The notes under the pieces were generated by a model. The model was not told where the DNA came from. It was given only the letters and a program-made list of their open reading frames with translations, and made no database searches. Positions 47,187 through 54,333 of a stretch of 64,000 nt of DNA are shown here, in pieces. Both the position numbers and the translations under genes were made by a program. Source of the DNA: Chitinophaga silvisoli (lineage in GTDB: Bacteria; Bacteroidota; Bacteroidia; Chitinophagales; Chitinophagaceae); assembly GCF_003412465.1 (NCBI RefSeq), contig NZ_QTJV01000017.1, positions 1 to 64,000 on the forward strand, written 5' to 3'. Position 1 is the stretch's first letter, and the number at the start of each line of letters is the position of its first letter.

Positions 47187-49061
47187 GTGATCACCAATCC
47201 TAAGATAAAAAACACATTTCTTTGCATCACAGATCGCCATTCGACCTTATTAGCGGCTATGGTATGCTCATACCTAATAGAAGATGCTTATTATTTACCA
47301 TTATTTGAAATCCAAAAGGTGACTGTACCGAGAAATTTCCCAATAACGACACCTCAAGATCAACATACCTTTTCGCAACAAAGAGCATTAGAAGTGGCAA
47401 CCCATATCCGTAACGCAATAGTACGGCTAAATGGCTGCGAAAATATTATTGTAATTGGGCTTAGTGATGATCAAAAGAGTTATTTAGAATTGCCCGACGG
47501 TCTTAATATTATATCAATAAATCACCAAGAAGATATAGACTTCCTATTATCGCCATTCTTTGAACAAAAACCAATATTAAACTGCAGACCTGAAGATGTG
47601 CTAAACGGGCTTTACGAGGCAGTAAAAAGTAAACGCTGGTTAAATATTGATTCAAATGCTGAAAAATTTGAACAATCTACAAGTAAAGCTACAAGCTGTG
47701 TGGTTATAGAAAATGACGGAACTTCTGGACCTATCGTTGCGGTTAACTATGCTCTTTCTATAAATGCTGACATCATAATTGTATCTCCCATAACTGGGGA
47801 AGAAATAAAGGATATTAAAGACCAATTAGCTAAATGGAAAACTAATAATATAATCGCAAGGCAAAATTTGGACAATTATATAACAAGCAGAATTGGTGGA
47901 GTAAATTTCTCCCTATATAATTATACTACATTTTTTACCGCTGGTATTCCATATTCCCTATTATTAGGTAAGCATACTGTTTGTACTTATGTCCACTTAG
48001 AATTCTCCCCTGATCTCTTTACATTTACAAATATCTTATTTGCGGATGCTCCAGGTACAGGAACGGCGCTGCTATTCTCCCCAATTGATTTTAATCCCCC
48101 TTTACCAGCTGTAGAACTAGAAATTAATCAAGTAACCACCTTAATGCATGAAATGAATTATCAAGTAAAACAGCTTTGTGGAAAGGAAGCTTCTATATAC
48201 AATCTGTCACAATACTTGGAATTCTATCCATTCGATGTTTTACATTTTAGTAGCCACGGAGGTGAGATACCTGGTATTAGAATTAAATCAGAATTTATAG
48301 ATAAAACAGGCAAACAGCACTCTTTAGTGTACGACCACGTAAGATCAATTGTAGTAACTCCATGGTATAATGAAAACGGCCCTATTATAGAAATTAAGCA
48401 TATGGTCTTCCCTCTATCTTATAATGGTTACGATGTTGGCAGCCCCGAACTAGCGGATCAACAATATTCAGCAGAATTTTTTATCGAATGCCAAAATGTG
48501 ATAGCTGAAAATAGGACTATTAAGGATACCCTAATAGAAGAAATTAAAGCAGTACCGAATTCCCGTTCAATTATGTGTAGCGATGGTAGCTTCTATGGTA
48601 TCTTCAGGCATCTAGCAGGTGATATGAAGCCATTCATTTTTAACAATACTTGTTGGTCATGGGGAGAAATTGTTGAGTCATTTATTAAAAAAGGAGCCAG
48701 GGGCTATATTGGGACTCTATGGGAAGTGAATGACAATGCTGCTGCTAATACGGCTATATCTTTTTATAAGAATGTTAAAACAATGCCTACCGCCGATGCA
48801 TTGCAGGATGCAGCAAATATGTGCCAATTAGACGATGACAAAAACATCTATATTATCTTTGGCTTCCCATTTACAAAACTACATCAGAGTACTTCAAAAC
48901 ACGATTCCAAACGTAAACTACGCTGGAAATTAGAAAGAGACAAAGAATATTGGATTAGAACTAAGCAATCCGCAACCAATGCTAACCTTCGCAACGAAAT
49001 AGATAAAATTATTTCTTGGCATACTACATCTATTAGCAGTTTGGATAATTCTGTTTTATGA
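47187..49061 (+). CDS. CHAT-domain (caspase-like) protein
   Basis: 624 residues with a GTG start; the frame opens only 9 bp upstream, so no longer start is possible. The C-terminal half is a CHAT peptidase domain: FDVLHFSSHGGEIPG with the catalytic His near 356, and FIFNNTCWSWGEIVESF with the Cys near 488, followed by GARGYIGTLWEVND, the classic CHAT block. The N-terminal 300 residues are an alpha/beta region (ENIIVIGLSDDQKSYL, ADIIIVSPITGEEI) that I cannot place. CHAT proteases act in bacterial programmed death and defence, for example by processing gasdermins or inside type III-E CRISPR complexes. No gasdermin-like gene is adjacent. AT-rich codon use differs from the housekeeping genes nearby. 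Confidence 0.88.
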   Translation: MITNPKIKNTFLCITDRHSTLLAAMVCSYLIEDAYYLPLFEIQKVTVPRNFPITTPQDQHTFSQQRALEVATHIRNAIVRLNGCENIIVIGLSDDQKSYLELPDGLNIISINHQEDIDFLLSPFFEQKPILNCRPEDVLNGLYEAVKSKRWLNIDSNAEKFEQSTSKATSCVVIENDGTSGPIVAVNYALSINADIIIVSPITGEEIKDIKDQLAKWKTNNIIARQNLDNYITSRIGGVNFSLYNYTTFFTAGIPYSLLLGKHTVCTYVHLEFSPDLFTFTNILFADAPGTGTALLFSPIDFNPPLPAVELEINQVTTLMHEMNYQVKQLCGKEASIYNLSQYLEFYPFDVLHFSSHGGEIPGIRIKSEFIDKTGKQHSLVYDHVRSIVVTPWYNENGPIIEIKHMVFPLSYNGYDVGSPELADQQYSAEFFIECQNVIAENRTIKDTLIEEIKAVPNSRSIMCSDGSFYGIFRHLAGDMKPFIFNNTCWSWGEIVESFIKKGARGYIGTLWEVNDNAAANTAISFYKNVKTMPTADALQDAANMCQLDDDKNIYIIFGFPFTKLHQSTSKHDSKRKLRWKLERDKEYWIRTKQSATNANLRNEIDKIISWHTTSISSLDNSVL

Positions 49062-49094
49062 AAAAACAAGTATGAACCCTAAACAATAAAATAT

Positions 49095-49940
49095 TTATAC
49101 ACTAACACTTATAAACTCCCTCCACCTCTCCGCCAACGCCTCCCTATCAGGCCTCGTCCCATCTCTCCTTCTCCTTAGCACCACGCCATCCAAATACTCA
49201 TACTCACTACCCCTCAATTTATTACCTATCCGCACTTTTAAAGTATCCGGCTCAATCCCAATCAAATTCGCATCAAACAAATTATGCAAATCAGCTCTCA
49301 TCAAAAGCCCATTCGTAGATTGATTATTCCCCCTTACATTATGAGGTTCTATATGACAAGCAATTAATACCTCCTCTACTGAAGACCCAGTTATACAACA
49401 ACACCCGTCATACAACTTTATTAACCCATCCTTCAACTTCTTCTGTCCATCCCTTACACGTCTAAGAGCAGATACCACTTTTTTAAGTACATCATTAGGA
49501 GCTTCACTATTTAAAACCACCTCCTTAATCACTTCATCAGTTTCCTTTTCACCGATAGTCTTAATCAAATCCCACACAATCATTACTGGTGTAGAAGGTT
49601 CATGATTAACAGCAATCCCCAGGCCTTGGTACAAAAACGGGCTCCTATCCTGTTCCCTCGTAAAAATATGAACAGGCACCTTTCTGCTCAACAACTCTTT
49701 AATAGAGTTCTGGCCTACATGTGATTCGGTCTTTCCATACCAAACTAATAAATCATCTCCTCCCCAATGATTATCATAATCATGCCCCGTCCGACCAGCT
49801 ACTCCAATATTTGCAAAAATATAGTAGCTGCCATCGTACTTAGTATAACCAGTGTTCCAAGAGCCCTTTTGCTTTTCAGGGGGTACTGACAATGCCCTAT
49901 AAATATCTTCTTTGAAATATTTCTCGTTGGGTATAAGCAT
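49095..49940 (-). CDS. HNH endonuclease with N-terminal SRA/YDG-like domain
   Basis: I prefer the ATG at 49940 (MLIPNEKYFKED). Residues to about 120 (WNTGYTKYDGSYYIFANIGVAG, WGGDDLLVWYGKTES, VHIFTREQDRSPFLYQGLG) resemble the DUF3427/SRA-like modules that read modified DNA in restriction systems. The C-terminal domain has CCCITGSSVEEVLIACHIEPH and NGLLMRADLHNLFDANLIGI, an HNH nuclease with paired Cys, His and Asn. This architecture is that of modification-dependent restriction endonucleases; target modification is unknown. It converges with the CHAT gene 33 bp away, so the two form a small defence-like island. Confidence 0.85.
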   Translation of the reverse strand: MLIPNEKYFKEDIYRALSVPPEKQKGSWNTGYTKYDGSYYIFANIGVAGRTGHDYDNHWGGDDLLVWYGKTESHVGQNSIKELLSRKVPVHIFTREQDRSPFLYQGLGIAVNHEPSTPVMIVWDLIKTIGEKETDEVIKEVVLNSEAPNDVLKKVVSALRRVRDGQKKLKDGLIKLYDGCCCITGSSVEEVLIACHIEPHNVRGNNQSTNGLLMRADLHNLFDANLIGIEPDTLKVRIGNKLRGSEYEYLDGVVLRRRRDGTRPDREALAERWREFISVSV

Positions 49941-50055
49941 AACTTCGCAGTGTAAAATCAACTGCTAATTTACAAATTTGAACACCCAATTATCATTTCT
50001 AACATTATATAATTTCTTATAATGTCTAACAAATAACCAAACAAACACGTATTAT

Positions 50056-50755
50056 ATGACTACCCCCATCAACATCCTGGGTCCCGCCATCGGCATGGCT
50101 CCCAGCATTCTAATCCTTCTATGGGTACAACACGAAAAAAGCTCCGACAGCTTCCTCTAAACGCCGCCCAACCCACAGGGTCATCGTCTTCATCGCCGCC
50201 GTAAACCCTGCCGGCATGGCCGCATCCCTAAAAGCAGCCATCCCCCAGATCAAAAAACACCGTACGCCTCAGACATATGGAAACCACGTCTTCCAGGTGA
50301 ATGATCTGAAATTTGAAGAGAAAAGAATCTTCTACGCAGCCCCAACTTCCTGCAAGTCTTCAACTTCCCCTTTATAAAAGGAGCCCCCAAACAACACTCG
50401 ACAGGATAAACGGCATCCTCATCACCCAAGACATGGCCACAAAATACTTCGGTACAGCAAACGGAATCGGGAAAACACTCAAAATCGACAACTCATACCA
50501 GGTCACCGTCACAGGAGTATTGGCTAACATTCCTACCAACTCACACCTGCAATTTGACTTCATCCTTCCAATGCCCCCCATTGCGCATACCCGTAAAGAC
50601 TTAATCAAAAACACCAGGAGCAGCTTTAATTGCTAATGCTATATCCAACTGGATAAAAGCTTCCCCGTACCGACTGCCTTATCTATTGCATGGAGAAGTT
50701 TTGAGATCCTAAAAGCAGCCTGGTAAATCCGATGATTAGTTTGAAAAGAGAATAA
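50056..50755 (+). pseudogene. relic of an FtsX/MacB-type ABC transporter permease
   Basis: Fragments in several frames match the large Bacteroidota permease family in order: INILGPAIGMAPSILILLWVQHEKSSDSF (helix 1, from the ATG at 50056), FEEKRIFYAAP, then NGILITQDMATKYFG, IGKTLKIDNSYQVTVTGVLANIPTNSHLQFDF, and finally the family tail SLVNPMISLKRE ending at 50755. Normal members have about 780-800 residues; this relic is 700 bp with frameshifts and a large internal deletion removing all later helices. It is clearly non-functional. Intact copies probably exist elsewhere in the genome. Confidence 0.85.
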
Positions 50756-50836
50756 TTAGCGTATCAGAAAGACACACTAATTTTAAAATCGTATTCACTA
50801 CTCCTGACAATCATCCAAGACTTCTAACAATCACTC

Positions 50837-51397
50837 TCAAGACGCATCATTCGTCACCGGCCCATTCCCCGTCCTCGTTCCCAAATGGGCCGGCCTATCC
50901 TTCGTCTGATTCCTCTTACCTGCATACGAAGTAATAATCGACACAAACGAACCAGTCGAAAAATTCAACAAAAACGCGTCTATCACCACCATAAACAACC
51001 ACCCCGCCGGATGATCCCGCTGCGTATTCGCCGGCGCATGATACAACGCCGTTCCTGCCTGATCAGGAGAAACGATATCCGGATGAAATGCCAATGTCGC
51101 AATCACCGCAATGATAATCGATAAGATCGTACCCGCCGCAGCAGCCAAATGCCCCTCTATCAACATAGACACTGTCCGCTTACTTACATATGACCTCCTG
51201 ATCAAAATTAAATTGTAAACCAGGATCACAGCGCCAAACACAGCATTCCCAATATACAGGAGATAACTACTCTCATAACTCGCCCTCATCAAATGCGCCC
51301 ACAAAAATATACTATACCCAATCGCAGCTACCAGCCCAACGATTATATACTCTACTATCTGACCCTTGGTATAAAGCGGATTTTTCATAATTTTCAT
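50837..51397 (-). CDS. four-helix membrane protein of unknown function
   Basis: 186 residues with about four hydrophobic segments: IVEYIIVGLVAAIGYSIFLWA, SYLLYIGNAVFGAVILVYNLILI, AAAAGTILSIIIAVIATLAF and GWLFMVVIDAFLLNFSTGSFVSII, ending in a hydrophilic tail (KRNQTKDRPAHLG). No family motif is known to me. It stands alone between the permease relic and a divergent small membrane protein gene. Confidence 0.7.
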   Translation of the reverse strand: MKIMKNPLYTKGQIVEYIIVGLVAAIGYSIFLWAHLMRASYESSYLLYIGNAVFGAVILVYNLILIRRSYVSKRTVSMLIEGHLAAAAGTILSIIIAVIATLAFHPDIVSPDQAGTALYHAPANTQRDHPAGWLFMVVIDAFLLNFSTGSFVSIITSYAGKRNQTKDRPAHLGTRTGNGPVTNDAS

Positions 51398-51506
51398 TTG
51401 AAAAAGGTGTGCAAATTATATGCACCTTAGCTAATTGCCATATTTTCAATACTAAGCACTCAAACATTGAGGATACAAAGAAACACTGCTGTTTCCTTTA
51501 TACCTC

Positions 51507-51875
51507 TTGCAAACTTATCCTATGCACCATTCCATCCTGATAGCCAGCATCCTCGGACCTGTTTTAATCGCTCTCTCCACTTCCGAATACCTAAACTTTA
51601 AAATCTGGGAAAATACCCACCCCACTCTCGTATACCTCAATGGACTCTTCCTGCTTACTGGAGGACTCATCATTATCCGCTTACATAATGTATGGACACC
51701 CGCCTGGCCAATGCTCATCACAATAGTAGGCTGGCTATGCTTCTTCGCCGGTTTATTCCGCATGTTCTTCCCCACTCAAAAACAATTGCCGCTCAACTAT
51801 GTGTCTAAAATTGTTATGCTGACACTCTTCATGATAGGCATCTTCTTAAGTTACAAAGGGTATTTCTACACCTGA
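51507..51875 (+). CDS. small membrane protein of unknown function
   Basis: 122 residues with four predicted helices: ILIASILGPVLIALST, LVYLNGLFLLTGGLIIIRL, WPMLITIVGWLCFFAGLFRMFF and IVMLTLFMIGIFLSYKGYFYT. The start may be MHHSILIA (residue 6). The size and pattern suggest an integral inner-membrane protein; function unknown. It is followed by a tandem repeat array in the gap to the SRPBCC gene. Confidence 0.7.
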   Translation: MQTYPMHHSILIASILGPVLIALSTSEYLNFKIWENTHPTLVYLNGLFLLTGGLIIIRLHNVWTPAWPMLITIVGWLCFFAGLFRMFFPTQKQLPLNYVSKIVMLTLFMIGIFLSYKGYFYT

Positions 51876-51920
51876 TTTGGAGCATTCAACAAACTTATCC
51901 GGACGATCCGCATTACCTGT

Positions 51921-52032
51921 TCACAACCTTATCTAAAAAATCCATAACCTTATCTGAAAACTTCCCACCCTCATCTGGAAAGTATTCACGACCTCATCTG
52001 GAAAACCTCCCAACCTCATCTGGAAAACATTC
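51921..52032. repeat. tandem repeat, 22-23 bp x 5
   Basis: Units CACAACCTTATCTAAAAAATC, CATAACCTTATCTGAAAACTTC, CCACCCTCATCTGGAAAG..., ACGACCTCATCTGGAAAAC... and CCAACCTCATCTGGAAAAC... become more uniform towards the right, with a weaker sixth copy to the left. The core is ACCT(C/T)ATCTGGAAAA. It ends about 50 bp before the SRPBCC start. Confidence 0.8.
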
Positions 52033-52084
52033 CCAATCCCTCCTCACTGGCATGATATTTCGCGCCTATCTCCAAAACTCCACC

Positions 52085-52804
52085 ATGAACGAAAACTCAT
52101 CCGTTGGCCAAAAACCAGCTGTCAATGTCAGCAATACAGAACGTATCCTTTCTGCTGTAGCAGCAGGCTATCTCTTATACAGCGCTGCCACTGGCAATAA
52201 AGCACGTTTAGTAAAAGCCGGTTCCGGCGCATTCCTGTTATACAGAGCCCTCTCCGGCAATTGTCCGCTCTACAGCGCCTTAGGCAAAGCACGCAAACCT
52301 GATCCTGTAAAAAACATCAACGTACGTGCTGTTGTGACCGTCAACAAACCTAAAGATGAAGTCTACACCTTCTGGAGAAACCTGGAAAACATTCCCCTGT
52401 TCATGAAGCATATCAAATCAGTGACCACCATGGACGATGGCCGCTCTCACTGGGAAGCCAATATTCCAGGGATGTCCTCCCTCCTGAGCTGGGATGCTGA
52501 AATTGTAAAGGAAGAAGAAGGCACTTTGCTTGGCTGGAACTCTTTACCAGGCTCTGTCATCGACAACGCTGGCAAAGTCACCTTTGCCGATGCCGGCGAG
52601 AATGGTACGGAAGTCAGCATCGTCATCACCTACCGTGCCCCCTTCGGTCCTGCAGGCGAAAGCATTGCCCGCTTGTTGAACCCCATCTTCAAAAATATGG
52701 TGAAAGAAGACCTGCGCAACTTCCGCCGCTATTTTGAAACAGGAGAAATACCCACCATCAAAGGACAGCCTTCCGGCAGAGAAGAGACAGCTACCATTTT
52801 GTAA
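52085..52804 (+). CDS. SRPBCC-family protein with N-terminal DUF2892-like membrane segment
   Basis: Start taken at the ATG 52085 (MNENSSVG). Residues about 15-70 (SAVAAGYLLYSAATGNKARLVKAGSGAFLLYRALSGNCPLYSALG) form a two-helix DUF2892-like module. The remainder is a SRPBCC/polyketide-cyclase-type lipid-binding fold: NVRAVVTVNKPKDEVYTFWRNLENIPLFMKH, SHWEANIPGM, VSIVITYRAP. It is likely a membrane-tethered small-molecule or lipid carrier. The alcohol dehydrogenase gene follows after 17 bp, a pairing I have seen repeatedly in Bacteroidota; they form one operon ended by the terminator at 54009-54037. Confidence 0.85.
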   Translation: MNENSSVGQKPAVNVSNTERILSAVAAGYLLYSAATGNKARLVKAGSGAFLLYRALSGNCPLYSALGKARKPDPVKNINVRAVVTVNKPKDEVYTFWRNLENIPLFMKHIKSVTTMDDGRSHWEANIPGMSSLLSWDAEIVKEEEGTLLGWNSLPGSVIDNAGKVTFADAGENGTEVSIVITYRAPFGPAGESIARLLNPIFKNMVKEDLRNFRRYFETGEIPTIKGQPSGREETATIL

Positions 52805-52821
52805 ACCCAAAAGATATTTTT

Positions 52822-54003
52822 ATGAAAGCATTATGCTGGAACGGTACCCGCAAACTGAACGTGGAACGGGTATCAGACCCTTCTATCCTCAACCCGAAAG
52901 ATGCTATCATACGGGTGGCTTTGTCCTCCGTCTGCGGCTCCGACCTGCACCTCGTGAATGGATTCATTCCAACCATGAAAGCAGGGGATATCATCGGCCA
53001 TGAATTCAATGGTGAAGTCGTGGAAGTAGGATCAGAAGTAAAGAAACTGAAGAAAGGAGACAGGGTTGTTGTAGGTTCTGTGATCGGTTGCGGTGAATGC
53101 TATCACTGCACACACGATGAGTGGAGCCTGTGTGACAACTCCAATCCTAACGCTGTTTACCAGGAGAAACTGTTTGGCTATCCTACCGCTGCAATCTATG
53201 GTTATTCACATTTATTTGGTGGATATGCAGGTAGTCATGCTGAATATATTCGTGTAGCCTATGCCGATAATGGTTGCTTTAAAATCCCCGATGGCATTTC
53301 ATGGGAACAAAGTCTCTTTGCATCCGATGCATTGCCTACCGGCTACATGGCGGCAGACATGGCCGTAAAACCAGGAGACATTGTAGCTGTATGGGGCGCT
53401 GGTGGCGTAGGACTCATGGCAATGAAAAGTGCATGGCTGAAAGGGGCCGCACGGGTGATAGCAATTGACAGGTTTGACTACAGACTGGCTTATGCAAAGC
53501 AGGAATGCAAAGCTGAAATCATTAATTATTCGGAGGTGAATGTACTGGAAGAGCTGAAAGAACTCACCGGTGGCCGTGGCCCTGATGTATGCATCGATGC
53601 GGTAGGGATGGAAGCCAGGAGCAGCAATAAACTGGAGTATGCGTATGATAAAGTAAAGCAAAACCTGCGCTTGCAACCAGACAGGGCTGCCGTATTAAGA
53701 CAGGCAGTGATGGCTTGCCGGAAAGGGGGAACTGTTTCTGTGGTAGGCGTGTATTCATCGCTGGTAGATAGTTTTCCAATGGGCATCCTGATGAACAAAG
53801 CACTGACCATTAAATCAGGGCAGATGCATGCACAGAAATACATTCCTCATTTGCTGGACCTGCTGCAGAAGGGAGAGCTGGATCCTGAATTCCTGCTCAC
53901 GCATAAGTGGCCACTGGATGCAGGGGCTGAAGGGTATAAAATGTTTAATGATAAAGCCGATGGTTGTATGAGGGTTGCGTTTAACCCAAGTGTGATGGCG
54001 TAA
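52822..54003 (+). CDS. zinc-dependent alcohol dehydrogenase (MDR superfamily)
   Basis: 393 residues. The catalytic-zinc site is built from SSVCGSDLHLV (Cys near 37) and GHEFNGEVVE; the structural zinc cysteines are in GCGECYHCTHDEWSLCDN. The Rossmann motif is VAVWGAGGVGLMAMKSAWLKGA near 195. An extended insert GHAEYIRVAYAD and the 393-residue length resemble the glutathione-independent formaldehyde-dehydrogenase-like subgroup. It oxidises an alcohol or reduces an aldehyde with NAD(P); the substrate is not predictable. Cotranscribed with the SRPBCC gene. Confidence 0.93.
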   Translation: MKALCWNGTRKLNVERVSDPSILNPKDAIIRVALSSVCGSDLHLVNGFIPTMKAGDIIGHEFNGEVVEVGSEVKKLKKGDRVVVGSVIGCGECYHCTHDEWSLCDNSNPNAVYQEKLFGYPTAAIYGYSHLFGGYAGSHAEYIRVAYADNGCFKIPDGISWEQSLFASDALPTGYMAADMAVKPGDIVAVWGAGGVGLMAMKSAWLKGAARVIAIDRFDYRLAYAKQECKAEIINYSEVNVLEELKELTGGRGPDVCIDAVGMEARSSNKLEYAYDKVKQNLRLQPDRAAVLRQAVMACRKGGTVSVVGVYSSLVDSFPMGILMNKALTIKSGQMHAQKYIPHLLDLLQKGELDPEFLLTHKWPLDAGAEGYKMFNDKADGCMRVAFNPSVMA

Positions 54004-54008
54004 TTGGA

Positions 54009-54045
54009 AAGCCTTCATACTTCGTGTATGGAGGCTTTTATTTTT
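54009..54045 (+). terminator. rho-independent terminator
   Basis: AAGCCTTCATAC (54009-54020), loop TTCGT, GTATGGAGGCTT (54026-54037) with one G-T pair, followed by TTATTTTT. Ends the SRPBCC/alcohol dehydrogenase operon. The following 290 bp to the GH78 gene show no other feature. Confidence 0.85.
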
Positions 54046-54333
54046 AATTCCTAAACGCAGTATTTTTCTCAAAATTACATCCTTATTACCAGAGATATTT
54101 CCATCACTTCTCTATTCTACTACTTTTTATTCACAGTTACTTACCAATAGACAAACGGTTATTGGCCCCTTACTATCTTCATTATTAATAAAAGAGACCT
54201 CCTACATCAGCATTATTGAAAGTATCCGAAAAGATTATGCATACCTCGCGGGAAAATCGTAAATTTCTACCCAATTTTAATAAATTTATTCTTTCAGGTC
54301 TCAAATTTTTAACACATTCCACATCATCCCATT

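Noticed and set aside
47048..47230. 60-codon minus-strand frame overlapping the CHAT start.
   Set aside because: Antisense to the GTG start of the CHAT gene by 44 bp, no recognisable domain; probably chance, although MTIYDVYESDSPFN is not obviously non-coding.
47187..49061. Idea of a gasdermin-protease pair or a type III-E CRISPR CHAT partner.
   Set aside because: No gasdermin-like or Cas7/Cas11-like gene lies next to the CHAT gene.
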